Below, in pieces: positions 20,838 through 30,060 of a DNA stretch of 36,885 bases (positions are counted from its first letter, which is position 1; every line of letters starts with the position of its first letter). Both the position numbers and the translations under genes were made by a program. The stretch is from a virus, in the IMG/VR virus record IMGVR_UViG_3300030107_004705, positions 1 to 36,885 of that record; one strand, 5' to 3'. Under the pieces are notes generated by a model that was not told the origin of the DNA, made no database searches, and was given only the letters and a program-made list of their open reading frames with translations.

Positions 20838-21602
20838 CTAGTAATGTGATGATTCACTTGTTTGTTCTTCACCATGTTTTACTTGCACATCCCCCTTACT
20901 GATGCTTTCAGCAAAACTTTTTGCTTGTTGGTAAAGATCAGCGTTCTCTATCGGTCCGATCTTACTTATCTCCCAACCAAACCAACTACCCTTATCATTA
21001 GATTGTTGATTGGTTTTCAATAAGTATTCGTGACTAAAAGAAGCTGGAGTGAACATACCATTCTTACCCTTGAGTTTGACACTTTGCATCATACTATTCC
21101 ATTTTCTACTAATTTTTAATTGAGTAGATTTCATAGCAATTAAAGCTGTGGTTGGAACTTCACCACAAACTATTACAAAGTGCTGCGCAGTCTTCTCGAT
21201 ATAATTACCGTTTTGTAACCTATCTTTAAAGTCTGTGCCTCTTGTAGTTTTAGTCATGATGTCTGAAGAAGACGGATAGATATTTACTGGTGCTCCAGAT
21301 CCATCTTTTCCTCTATCTCTCCATTCAACATACTCCAACTTATAGTGACAAGGTATAATATTTACACCTCGCTCACCGTCAAAGAGTTCACCTGTTACTG
21401 AATTAAATATCATTCCAGGTTGCGCTCCCTCTACATACTTGCCATCTCTTTTGTTTACCTCCGGAGACAGTTGTCCAAGTATTTTAAGAAATGGTAATGC
21501 TAAATCATCTTGTGTTAGATTACCCATTCCTTTGTTTGCATCTTCTTCAAAGTTACTAATCGCCAATGACCCATTAGCCTTCTTTATTGGTTCTTTACTC
21601 AT
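20838..21602 (-). CDS. Probable single-stranded DNA-binding protein (254 aa)
   Basis: The protein begins MSKEPIKKANGSLAISNFEE and has a beta-rich middle with GERGVNIIPCHYKLEYVEWR and HFVIVCGEVPTTALIAM, ending in a Glu- and Ser-rich tail. Placement directly before primase, helicase and polymerase, the need for high abundance (a terminator follows it), and recalled annotation of similar marine phage proteins as SSB support the call. No OB-fold motif can be proven by eye. Confidence 0.6.
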   Translation of the reverse strand: MSKEPIKKANGSLAISNFEEDANKGMGNLTQDDLALPFLKILGQLSPEVNKRDGKYVEGAQPGMIFNSVTGELFDGERGVNIIPCHYKLEYVEWRDRGKDGSGAPVNIYPSSSDIMTKTTRGTDFKDRLQNGNYIEKTAQHFVIVCGEVPTTALIAMKSTQLKISRKWNSMMQSVKLKGKNGMFTPASFSHEYLLKTNQQSNDKGSWFGWEISKIGPIENADLYQQAKSFAESISKGDVQVKHGEEQTSESSHY

Positions 21603-21607
21603 CGTTA

Positions 21608-22156
21608 TTACCTCTTGGTTATTTTGGTTCGGTTTCCTGCGAACACATTAAATAGTTCCGTGGGCATCTCTTGTCCAGACTCAAGACGCTCACGGACTAA
21701 AGCTTTAAGTGTCATAGGTTCAACCTTTAACTTCTGGACAGGTTGATATCCTTGACCTTGTGCAAGGGTTGCATAAGCAATTGCCTTGTTATCTTCGTTA
21801 CGACCGAAGGAAACGGTGACCTCATTTTTAATAAGATCGCCTAGGCCATTATTACGAAGCCAGTTATATGCCTCTTCCTTTTTTGCAGGTGATATCGAGG
21901 CACCATAGACGGGTTTAACTTCAACAGAAGATCCGTCCGATAATTTTAAAGTAGATAAATTCATTTCTTGCATCATTGTAGGAATGACCTCACCTGAAAT
22001 TAAATCAATATCTTTTTTTAATTTTTTTATTTGATCTTCTCTTGCTGCTAAGTCAGCTTCCATAGCTTGTAATTTTATTACTTGCTCAGACAAAGACTTA
22101 GCCTCACTAACTTTTGCTAATGAGTCTTGTTTATCTTGTTCAAAGTTTATGTTCAT
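21608..22156 (-). CDS. Early operon protein with N-terminal coiled coil (182 aa)
   Basis: First gene of the replication operon. Residues 10-55 form a coiled coil (SEQVIKLQAMEADLAAREDQ); the rest is a compact domain with VEVKPVYGASISPAKKEEAY and a conserved end (MTLKALVRERLESGQEMPTE, then FNVFAGNRTKI). I recall this C-terminus in many marine podovirus proteins, without an agreed function. AAAGGA precedes the ATG and a TTGACA-16-TATATT promoter lies just upstream. Confidence 0.7.
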   Translation of the reverse strand: MNINFEQDKQDSLAKVSEAKSLSEQVIKLQAMEADLAAREDQIKKLKKDIDLISGEVIPTMMQEMNLSTLKLSDGSSVEVKPVYGASISPAKKEEAYNWLRNNGLGDLIKNEVTVSFGRNEDNKAIAYATLAQGQGYQPVQKLKVEPMTLKALVRERLESGQEMPTELFNVFAGNRTKITKR

Positions 22157-22176
22157 AATTATCCTTTCGTGTATGC

Positions 22177-22204
22177 AATATAGTTACATAAAATCCTATG
22201 TCAA
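22177..22204 (-). promoter_or_regulatory. Sigma70 promoter of the replication operon
   Basis: TTGACA (22204-22199), 16 bases, TATATT (22182-22177) on the minus strand, with ATAGGAT right after the -35. It serves the 182-aa gene and the genes that follow. Confidence 0.78.
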
Positions 22205-22206
22205 GT

Positions 22207-22587
22207 TTAATCTTCAATATCTCCTTTCTCGTATAGGTTGACTCTTATTGGATAATACATTTTTTCTTGTCTATCCCATTTTAAGAAATTAAACTTTCCA
22301 TTATTAATATCTGATACGATAGAGCAGGCTACACCTATGATTGCAGGATCGCCTGTAAGTAGTAAGTAATCGTTTTTATTAAAGTTTTTTAGAAGCTTTC
22401 TAAGTTTAAATATTAATGGACCCGGAGACATAATTATTTGAGAATTTTCCGGCAATAAAGTTTTTATTTCACCATATTTTGAAGCACCCATAATATTATA
22501 TTTAGGAATTCCTATCTTGGTTCCGGGTAATTCTTGTATTACATATACTTTTGAAGAACTAGTTTGTTTTATATCTTCATATTTCAT
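22207..22587 (-). CDS. Conserved hypothetical protein (126 aa)
   Basis: Starts MKYEDIKQTSSSKVYVIQEL and contains the patterns PGTKIGIPKYNIMGASKYGE, LLPENSQIIMSPGPLIFKLR and NDYLLLTGDPAIIGVACSIV. I recall strongly similar proteins with the same LLTGDPAxIG motif in uncultured marine phages; no function is known to me. It is the first gene behind the bidirectional promoter at 22590-22641 and diverges from the SNF2-like helicase. Confidence 0.7.
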   Translation of the reverse strand: MKYEDIKQTSSSKVYVIQELPGTKIGIPKYNIMGASKYGEIKTLLPENSQIIMSPGPLIFKLRKLLKNFNKNDYLLLTGDPAIIGVACSIVSDINNGKFNFLKWDRQEKMYYPIRVNLYEKGDIED

Positions 22588-22589
22588 TA

Positions 22590-22641
22590 TTGACTTTTTT
22601 CCTTTCTCGTCCTATATAGCTTATTAGAAAGAAAAAGTAAA
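22590..22641. promoter_or_regulatory. Bidirectional promoter with a shared -10 box
   Basis: Plus strand: TTGACT (22590-22595), 17 bases, TATATA (22613-22618). Minus strand: TTTACT (22641-22636), 17 bases, TATATA at the same 22618-22613. The palindromic -10 can serve both directions with ideal spacing, so polymerase binding in one direction should exclude the other. Confidence 0.7.
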
Positions 22642-22642
22642 C

Positions 22643-24076
22643 ATGAATTACAAATTTAAAACAAAACCGTTTGCGCATCAATTAAAAGCGTTAGAGAAAT
22701 CTTGGAAAGAACCTTACTTTGCATATTTTATGGAGATGGGTACTGGTAAATCAAAAGTATTAATAGATAATATTTCTATGCTTTATGACAACGGTAAAAT
22801 AGATGGTGTCTTAATTGTGGCACCAAAAGGCGTGTATAAAAATTGGTACGATCAAGAAATTCCTACACACATGGTTGATCACATAGAGAAAAAAACTGTG
22901 TTGTGGCAAGCAACTATTAGTCAAAAACAACAAAGAGAATTAGATAGTTTGTTTGAAACTGGTGAGGATCTACATATTTTAATTATGAATGTTGAGGCTT
23001 TGTCTACACAAAAGGGATATGATTTTGCACATAAGTTTTTATTTTCACACAAAACTTTAATGGCTGTGGATGAAAGCACCACAATAAAAAATCCCGATGC
23101 AAAACGAACTAAAAACATTTGTCAGCTTGGTCTTGCTGCTAAGTTTACTAGAATATTAACAGGTTCACCTGTAACTAAATCACCTTTAGATTTGTTTAAA
23201 CAATGTGAATTTTTACAACCAGACTTGTTAGGGTATTCATCTTACTATGCTTTTAGGGCTAGATATGCTAAATTAAAAAATACTAACTTTGGTGGTAAAT
23301 CTTTTCAATTGGTTGTTGGGTATAAAAATTTAGATGAGTTGTCAGAAATAATAAAACCTTTTTCTGATAGAGTATTAAAAAAAGATTGCTTAGACCTGCC
23401 TCCCACTAACTATATTAAGAGAACAATACAGCTGTCTTCGGAGCAACAAAAGCTTTACAATCAAATGAAAAGAATGGCGATTGCTGAACTTAGCGGCAAA
23501 ACTATGACCACAGCCACGGCCCTGGTTCAATTAATGCGTTTACAACAAATAACCTGTGGCCACTTTAAGGCAGATGATGGCACAGTAAAACAAATAAAAA
23601 ATAATAGAGTTGGTGAATTGTTAGAAGTTTTAAATGAAGTAGAAGGTAAAGCTATTATTTGGTGTCACTGGAGACATGACATACAAAGCGTAGTTAAAGC
23701 TTTAGAAAAAGAATATGGTCCCCGATCCTTGGTTACTTATTATGGTGACACTACTACTGAAGATAGACAGGATGCTATTAAACAAATACAAAACCCAGAC
23801 AGTGAAGTAAGATTTTTAGTTGGCACACCACAAACTGGTGGGTATGGAATTACTTTAACAGAAGCAAATACAATGATTTATTTTTCTAATGGCTATGACC
23901 TAGAAAAAAGAACACAATCAGAAGCTAGAATAGATCGTATCGGTCAAACTAGAAATATGACCTATGTAGATATTATTGCAGAGAACACTGTGGATGAAAA
24001 AATTGTAAAAGCTTTACGTAAAAAGATTAATATAGCTAGTCAAATTATGGGTGAAGAATTAAAAGATTGGATCTAA
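22643..24076 (+). CDS. SNF2-like superfamily 2 helicase (477 aa)
   Basis: Walker A MEMGTGKSKV (30-39), a DEST box at 143-146 in place of DEAH, motif III-like GSPVTKSPLDLF, the ZxxQxxR-type end motif QSEARIDRIGQTR (425-437) and the SNF2-type VDIIAENTVDEKI are visible. It is a dsDNA-translocating ATPase, possibly for recombination, replication restart or removal of bound proteins. It is the only large plus-strand gene in the right two-thirds of the window and shares a promoter region with the 126-aa gene. Its stop overlaps the convergent 65-aa gene by four bases. Confidence 0.88.
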   Translation: MNYKFKTKPFAHQLKALEKSWKEPYFAYFMEMGTGKSKVLIDNISMLYDNGKIDGVLIVAPKGVYKNWYDQEIPTHMVDHIEKKTVLWQATISQKQQRELDSLFETGEDLHILIMNVEALSTQKGYDFAHKFLFSHKTLMAVDESTTIKNPDAKRTKNICQLGLAAKFTRILTGSPVTKSPLDLFKQCEFLQPDLLGYSSYYAFRARYAKLKNTNFGGKSFQLVVGYKNLDELSEIIKPFSDRVLKKDCLDLPPTNYIKRTIQLSSEQQKLYNQMKRMAIAELSGKTMTTATALVQLMRLQQITCGHFKADDGTVKQIKNNRVGELLEVLNEVEGKAIIWCHWRHDIQSVVKALEKEYGPRSLVTYYGDTTTEDRQDAIKQIQNPDSEVRFLVGTPQTGGYGITLTEANTMIYFSNGYDLEKRTQSEARIDRIGQTRNMTYVDIIAENTVDEKIVKALRKKINIASQIMGEELKDWI

Positions 24077-24270
24077 AGTTTTTGTATTAACACTATAATA
24101 ACACCAGCCATGCCGGTCATAACGGAGCCCATAGAAACCAACAATATTCTTTCTATTCTAGTTATTTGACCCTGTAATTGTTGCATTCTATCATAGGTTT
24201 GCTTTTGCATTATTCTGCAAAGTTTCTCATGCGATTCTATTCTTTGTATTGCATCATCTTTTTTAGTCAT
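24073..24270 (-). CDS. Small membrane protein, XhlA/holin-like (65 aa)
   Basis: An N-terminal coiled coil (QKQTYDRMQQLQGQITRIER) followed by one transmembrane helix (ILLVSMGSVMTGMAGVIIVL) and a short tail, the layout of XhlA-type holin-associated proteins. It is coupled by TAATG to the large internal virion protein and ends the structural operon. A late holin function is inferred. Confidence 0.65.
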   Translation of the reverse strand: MTKKDDAIQRIESHEKLCRIMQKQTYDRMQQLQGQITRIERILLVSMGSVMTGMAGVIIVLIQKL

Positions 24271-27200
24271 TACGCAATTCCTCTGTTTCTTAACAAACTA
24301 AATATGGGTGATCTCTCTAGTTCTGTTAAAGTTATAGGTTTTTTAGTCTGAGCAATAATCTGTGAGCTTGGTGCGTTAGCTAAGTTTGGATCTGCGGGTA
24401 GTTCTATTTTTTGTGCAACTTGATCAGATATAATTCCTCCTGTTGGGACTGAAGGAACTTCAAACAATCCTCTTATTCTATCAGATATAAAGCTAGGATT
24501 TAAACCTAATTCTTCATCATCCACTTCATCTCTAATGTCCTCTATTATGTCGATTGCCTCTTCAATTTCTGATTCTACTTTAGCTGCAGCTATGGGATCT
24601 TCTCTCTCTAATCTCTCTATTAAAGTTTTAAATCTTTCTTCTGAAAAATTAGGTGCTCTGTATTCACCATCCATCATAGCATTGGTTTGTTTTTTATTTC
24701 TAAATCTTTCTGATACTCCTTCTTCTATCGTGTCCTCATCCACTCCAATAGTTTTCATATCAGAAATTATTCTAAATAAATTACTTTGTGATCTATAAGA
24801 ATCTTCTAAATACTCTTGCATAAATCCAACTCGACCCCTAACATCAATGTTAGGGCTATAAGCATTTCTAGAAAATTTATTTCTAATATTTTCTGTGTCT
24901 CTGTTATATGAAGATATTATAAAAGGTAGACTATTTAACGGTTTAGCTGTCTCAATTCTTAAACCAGTAGTTAAAGCGGCAAATTCAGTTGCTCCATCGT
25001 ATTGAGTCCCAAAATCATTAAAAGATTCTGTAACACCTTTGTAAACTCTTCTAGCACTTCTTGATGCCCCAGGTTCTAATTGTCCAATTAAATGTCCAAA
25101 AGATGCATCTAATATTTCCATAATACCATCTTGTGGGTAATAGATTATTTTTCCGTCTTTAGTTCTACCACCTCTTATAGTTAAATCAGCTATAGCACCC
25201 GCTCCAATCGACTCACTAACAAAAGGAGTTATAAATTCTGTGAGAGCACCAGGTGCATTTGTGTCTCTGTCAAATATAAAAGAGTCATAAAGTATTTCAC
25301 TTAAGCTAGCATCGTTTAATTGTCCATTAGTGTGTGCACTTAATATAGCATTAACCGGTCTTGTTAAAGAATCATAAGGATTTGTGTAAGAAAAATTAAA
25401 ATATTTAAATTCTCCATTTTCATCTGGTGCAGTTAAAGGTATTAATGTTGAATTTTTTTGAAAATCAGGCGCTATTGATCTTTTAAACGCAGCCATTTTT
25501 TCATCACTTACACCCGTTAATTTTTCTGCTGTCCCTGCAACTATCGCTCCTGTTCCTCCAAATACAGAAGCAGCACCTAATAATCTTCTTGCTCCCATTT
25601 GTCTAATAAAAGGATTTGCACTCATTAGTTCTCTGCCACCTATAGTTATTAAGTGAGTTCCTGTTCTTAATATTTCTGCGGGAAAAGCTATGAAATTACC
25701 TAACGGTAAATTTCTAATATTTTTTATTATCTTTGGAACTCTACTATAAGTTGGTATCGTATTTGTAACTAAATAAGAAGATACATCTCCAACACTTCTT
25801 AAATTATTAAATTGTTGAGATAAACCAGCTGCTTCGTTAGCTGTTTTAGCGTTATTTATTCTATTGTTTAATGAAGCTAATTCATCAGCTATGTCATCCT
25901 GTTTAGCAATAGTTCTATACCAATCAATCATGTTTTCTCTAATAGCTCTGTCTCCACTTACACCTGCTTTTGCTTGTTGAGGAGAAACATAACTAAAAGC
26001 ATCTTTTAAAGCACTTTGATAAAATTTATCTGCATATATTTTCCAAACGTTGTCACCACCTTGATAAAGATCAAAAGCTCTTTTTACTATTGGATTTTCA
26101 ATTAAAGCTTGTAAAGTAAAATTACCTTTTTTTGCTTTATCTAAAATATTCTTAATTTCATTTACCTCAATGTTTTGATCAACAACACCTCTTCTTATTA
26201 AATCTTCCATTTTTTTTGCAACATCACCTACTTTTATAAATTTTCCAGGAAACAAATCATCTGCTAGTAATTTAAAAGCATCTGTTAAACTAGCTCTGCC
26301 ACCAATTAAACCGCTAGCTAGTGCGAAGAAAGACGCTGTTGATACGTTTCTTATTTGAGTCATTGGTGAAAAAACTGTTTTACCTACTTGACCTGCTGCT
26401 TTTACAGACATTAAAGCTTTATATCCTGGTAAATCAAAAAGTTTTGTTAGATATTCATCTTGACCTCTGATGGCGTTGGCTATTTCTGGTAAAGCGTATA
26501 GTGGACCCGGTAATTCTGCTCCTGCTTCTCCTATTCTAATACCTGCATTAAACATGTCACTATCAAAAACTGTATAAGTAGGACCTGGTGTAAAATCTTT
26601 TGCAACGGGCACCATCGTATCTGCATTTTTAAAACCTTTAGCTGCTGCTTCAGCTCTAGATCTAAATAAAAAACCTCTTTCCAAACCTGTTTTAGCAGTT
26701 CTATCAAAAAAATCTTTTTGATATATTTGTTTTGTTGCGGTCATAACGGTGTCAACAACTGCATCTTGATAGCTTTTTGTTGGTGTTAGATATGCTCCAA
26801 TAATAGCATCTGCCTCTGTTTTAAGAGTTGATCTCATCAAATCTTGAATAGGAACCCCTGCTTCTAACAAACTATCAACACCTATTTTGGCTTCAGCTGT
26901 TGGAATTTTAAATGTTTGCGTAACAGTTCTAAATAAAGATTCTGGACTTCTATTACTTTGTATCAAAGTATTTTTTAAATCTCCTAAAATGCTGTCGGCA
27001 ACAAAATCAACAGCCTCTGATCTAGATATATTATCTTTAGCCATCTTATCTGTAACTATTCTTGAGTATTCCTCAGACCTAGGTATGACTTTTTCTTTAA
27101 AATATTTTGTAGCTTTTTTTAAAAATTCTTCGTTTGGTTCAAACGCTTTATTTTTCATAGCAGAAAATGTTTGTTTTAAATAAGCCCCACCGTTTTTAGT

Positions 27201-28565
27201 TATTTCGGCTGCTAAAGCTTCTAAAGATTTATCACCGCTATCTGCTAATATTTTTCCATATTGATTATTTAATTTAACTACTAAATTTTTTAAAGAAGAG
27301 GCAGATTCTCTTACAGATTCATCTAAATTATTTAATAACCCTTTGTCCATACCTACAGGGGCTTTTAAATAATCAAACATATCATCATTCATTTTGCCAT
27401 ACATTACATCACTTTTATCCATTATCTTTGATGGATATTGTATTTTAGAGTCTCTTAAATATTTAGGAAGCTTTATAGCCTGATTATTTGCAATATCTTT
27501 AAATTTAGAATCTATGTCTTTAACAAATCTAGCTATGTTTTTTCTATCAGCATCTGCGTATTGAACAACCTCTCTTGCTTCTTGAGCAGTTGCATCATCA
27601 AGTGGGTCAGTAAATAAATTTTTTACTTTGTCTAACTTACGTTTAAATCTATCAAGTAAAGGTGCATTAGGTGAGTCTGATAATTTTTTCCAACTACCTG
27701 GTTCTGATAATCCTAATTTACTTCTTAATGTTTTAGTTTGATTGCCGATGAATTCACCAGCAGCTTGAGTTCCTTTACCTACTAATTCTGTTGAAGCTAA
27801 TTTACCTATTGGATTAAATACTAAAGCGTCTGCAGTTTTAAAAGCAGCTTGTCCTACTGGTTTAACAATGTATTTTCCTGCTGGCACTATTCCATATTTA
27901 AAACCTAATGTGCCTGCAACAGGTAAAGCAGTTACTACACCACCTCCTAACAATGCACCTTCCGCACCAAATCTAATTTTTTCTTTAAAATCTTCAATTG
28001 CTCTGTCTCTACCTTTTAATTCTTTACCTTTATAAGCCTCTCCAAAACCAAAAGTTTCTGAAAATGTAGGTAGATCACCAGGGGTTGAAACTGCAAAATC
28101 AGTAACCGCACCTATACTACCATAGTAACCTGCACGTTTTGCAAGTTCACCACCAGCACCTGCTATGTCATAAGTGCCGTCCGCTTTTTTAAAACTAGAT
28201 AATTTTTTTAATTGACTAGCTTTACTTAATTTTAACATGCCGTTTGCTACTTTTACGGCAACACCTGCTGGTAATCCAAATTGACCTAAAACAGAGGTTA
28301 TGTCTCCTACAACTGTATCTGTTTCAGGTGTAATTTTTTCAAAAAGACCATCTATTTTAGAAGTTAAATTAGTATCAAAAGCATAGTCAATTGGTAATGC
28401 ACCTAAACCAATTAGGCCCTGAACTGCTTGGCTAACACCTTTTACTAAACCTAGTGGTATATCTGTTACATAATCAAAAGCACCAACTCTTCTTGGTAAC
28501 GGATCTGATTCTGTAATAGATAATTGATCTGATATTGATTCAAATAAACCTTTTTCTTCAGCCAT
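24270..28565 (-). CDS. Large internal virion protein (1431 aa)
   Basis: The largest gene of the window. Size and position at the end of the structural operon compare with T7 gp16 (1318 aa), which forms part of the ejection channel. It has an N-terminal region with small-residue-rich hydrophobic stretches (LGLVKGVSQAVQGLIGLGAL, GALLGGGVVTALPVAGTLGF), a long helical middle with many charged heptads, and another hydrophobic patch around RRLLGAASVFGGTGAIVAGT. I see no clear transglycosylase motif. A GTG five codons upstream is part of the AGGAGG ribosome site, so ATG 28565 is chosen. Confidence 0.75.
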   Translation of the reverse strand: MAEEKGLFESISDQLSITESDPLPRRVGAFDYVTDIPLGLVKGVSQAVQGLIGLGALPIDYAFDTNLTSKIDGLFEKITPETDTVVGDITSVLGQFGLPAGVAVKVANGMLKLSKASQLKKLSSFKKADGTYDIAGAGGELAKRAGYYGSIGAVTDFAVSTPGDLPTFSETFGFGEAYKGKELKGRDRAIEDFKEKIRFGAEGALLGGGVVTALPVAGTLGFKYGIVPAGKYIVKPVGQAAFKTADALVFNPIGKLASTELVGKGTQAAGEFIGNQTKTLRSKLGLSEPGSWKKLSDSPNAPLLDRFKRKLDKVKNLFTDPLDDATAQEAREVVQYADADRKNIARFVKDIDSKFKDIANNQAIKLPKYLRDSKIQYPSKIMDKSDVMYGKMNDDMFDYLKAPVGMDKGLLNNLDESVRESASSLKNLVVKLNNQYGKILADSGDKSLEALAAEITKNGGAYLKQTFSAMKNKAFEPNEEFLKKATKYFKEKVIPRSEEYSRIVTDKMAKDNISRSEAVDFVADSILGDLKNTLIQSNRSPESLFRTVTQTFKIPTAEAKIGVDSLLEAGVPIQDLMRSTLKTEADAIIGAYLTPTKSYQDAVVDTVMTATKQIYQKDFFDRTAKTGLERGFLFRSRAEAAAKGFKNADTMVPVAKDFTPGPTYTVFDSDMFNAGIRIGEAGAELPGPLYALPEIANAIRGQDEYLTKLFDLPGYKALMSVKAAGQVGKTVFSPMTQIRNVSTASFFALASGLIGGRASLTDAFKLLADDLFPGKFIKVGDVAKKMEDLIRRGVVDQNIEVNEIKNILDKAKKGNFTLQALIENPIVKRAFDLYQGGDNVWKIYADKFYQSALKDAFSYVSPQQAKAGVSGDRAIRENMIDWYRTIAKQDDIADELASLNNRINNAKTANEAAGLSQQFNNLRSVGDVSSYLVTNTIPTYSRVPKIIKNIRNLPLGNFIAFPAEILRTGTHLITIGGRELMSANPFIRQMGARRLLGAASVFGGTGAIVAGTAEKLTGVSDEKMAAFKRSIAPDFQKNSTLIPLTAPDENGEFKYFNFSYTNPYDSLTRPVNAILSAHTNGQLNDASLSEILYDSFIFDRDTNAPGALTEFITPFVSESIGAGAIADLTIRGGRTKDGKIIYYPQDGIMEILDASFGHLIGQLEPGASRSARRVYKGVTESFNDFGTQYDGATEFAALTTGLRIETAKPLNSLPFIISSYNRDTENIRNKFSRNAYSPNIDVRGRVGFMQEYLEDSYRSQSNLFRIISDMKTIGVDEDTIEEGVSERFRNKKQTNAMMDGEYRAPNFSEERFKTLIERLEREDPIAAAKVESEIEEAIDIIEDIRDEVDDEELGLNPSFISDRIRGLFEVPSVPTGGIISDQVAQKIELPADPNLANAPSSQIIAQTKKPITLTELERSPIFSLLRNRGIA

Positions 28566-28572
28566 AATCCTC

Positions 28573-30060
28573 CTACGCACTTTCTGGAGGTAATACTAAA
28601 GTTACTCCATATTTTAAATTAAAAGAATTAACATCTCCTTGAGTTCTAATGTAAGAAAAATCTTGTAATGCTTGATCATCATTTACCAAAAGTCGTACAA
28701 TATCGTCTGTAATTTCTCTAGGTAATCTAGTTCTTAATGCATTGTAGTCCAATCTATCAACCTGAGCCGCCGGTGCTTTTTGAACTTCTGCAGCCTCTCC
28801 CACAGTCCCTGGAAAGGACTCTGCTAAGTTTACTCTACCACCATCTGATTTAAGAAGTCTTTGAATAGCAGCTAAATCTTTACTTAAAAAAGCCTCAGCT
28901 AACGCTATTTCTTGTTCGTATTCTGCTATCTTTTCAGGTCTAGCTTTGTCCCCTTTAGCTCTTTCTTTAGCTAATTTTCTTTTTGTTTTTGGTAATTCCG
29001 AAATAGTTTTTGCTACTGTTGCACCGGTTAATGTAAAGTCTCCTTTTTTATCTTTTAATAAATCTTGTATATCACGAGTGGTTTTTAAATAGTCTTGCGC
29101 AGCGCTAACAGCTTCTTTTGAATATTTACTTTTGTTATTTATTACGTCTGCTGCTTTAAATAATTTATTAAATCTTTTTTCTTCAAAAGTTTGTTTTCCT
29201 GCAACTGTTCTTGCTTTTTCTAAATCAGTTGCTGCAGCGAAGGCTAATTTAGCAAGTTCTTTCTTATCTGTTCTTTTAGCTCTTACTTTACTTAATAAAA
29301 AACTATTTAAAGAAGCGGCTTTATCCGCAAGTGTACCAGGTGTTCCGATTGCATCAGACAAGGCTATAGCCAATTCTCCTTTTGAGGTATCATCTTTACC
29401 TATGTATTTTTGAAGTCTTTTATATTGTTTTTCAAATTCATTTCCAAAAGTATCTTCGCTTTTTACCACTTCATCAAAAGAAAGCTCTTTTTTATTTTGT
29501 TCGTTTAAATCTTTTCTTTCAAGAAATTCTTTTTCTCCTTCTAAAACTTTTTGTTGAAAATCTTTTTTAGCTTTATTATCTTTAATAATATTGTCAGATA
29601 CCTCATCCATATCAATTTTAGTTTTTTCAGCATCTTTTCTTTTTTTAAGTTCTGCTCTAGTTTCTTCAGTCCCCATTATTTTTAACATGGTATCAGAAAG
29701 TTTTGTTAAATCTGTTTCTGGGCCTTTTGGTATTTCACCATAGCCACCTATTTCTATCATCTCGTTCATTTCTTGATTTAATTTTTGTGTGTTACTAATT
29801 GGTCTAGTTTTAGCAACAGAAGCTACACCCATTGCAGATGCATCCATAGGAAAACTTTTCATTTTTCGAGCACTAGATGGAATTACTCCTCCAGATGTGC
29901 CAACACTAAATCTTTGATTTTGTAAATTTTTTAAATTAGATGGTAGAAAAAACATATCTCTATTACCAAGAAAACCTTCTTGAGCTTGTACTCTTGGTGT
30001 TAAACTGTCTATACCAGTGGGCATTCCACCCATTCTAAGTGAAGGTCTTTTATAAAACAT
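28573..30060 (-). CDS. Internal virion protein candidate (495 aa)
   Basis: Begins MFYKRPSLRMGGMPTGIDSL, then a highly charged helical middle (KKRKDAEKTKIDMDEVSDNI and similar). Near the C-terminus a KSDGGRVNLAESFPG stretch resembles the GGRIGF motif repeated in the 530-aa protein. TAATG links it to the 374-aa gene upstream; its stop is seven bases before the next start. By position it compares with the T7 gp15-type ejection proteins. Function is inferred. Confidence 0.65.
   Translation of the reverse strand: MFYKRPSLRMGGMPTGIDSLTPRVQAQEGFLGNRDMFFLPSNLKNLQNQRFSVGTSGGVIPSSARKMKSFPMDASAMGVASVAKTRPISNTQKLNQEMNEMIEIGGYGEIPKGPETDLTKLSDTMLKIMGTEETRAELKKRKDAEKTKIDMDEVSDNIIKDNKAKKDFQQKVLEGEKEFLERKDLNEQNKKELSFDEVVKSEDTFGNEFEKQYKRLQKYIGKDDTSKGELAIALSDAIGTPGTLADKAASLNSFLLSKVRAKRTDKKELAKLAFAAATDLEKARTVAGKQTFEEKRFNKLFKAADVINNKSKYSKEAVSAAQDYLKTTRDIQDLLKDKKGDFTLTGATVAKTISELPKTKRKLAKERAKGDKARPEKIAEYEQEIALAEAFLSKDLAAIQRLLKSDGGRVNLAESFPGTVGEAAEVQKAPAAQVDRLDYNALRTRLPREITDDIVRLLVNDDQALQDFSYIRTQGDVNSFNLKYGVTLVLPPESA

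Noticed and set aside
24270-28565. Peptidoglycan transglycosylase domain in the large internal protein
   Set aside because: No convincing catalytic-Glu motif context could be read; size alone is not evidence.
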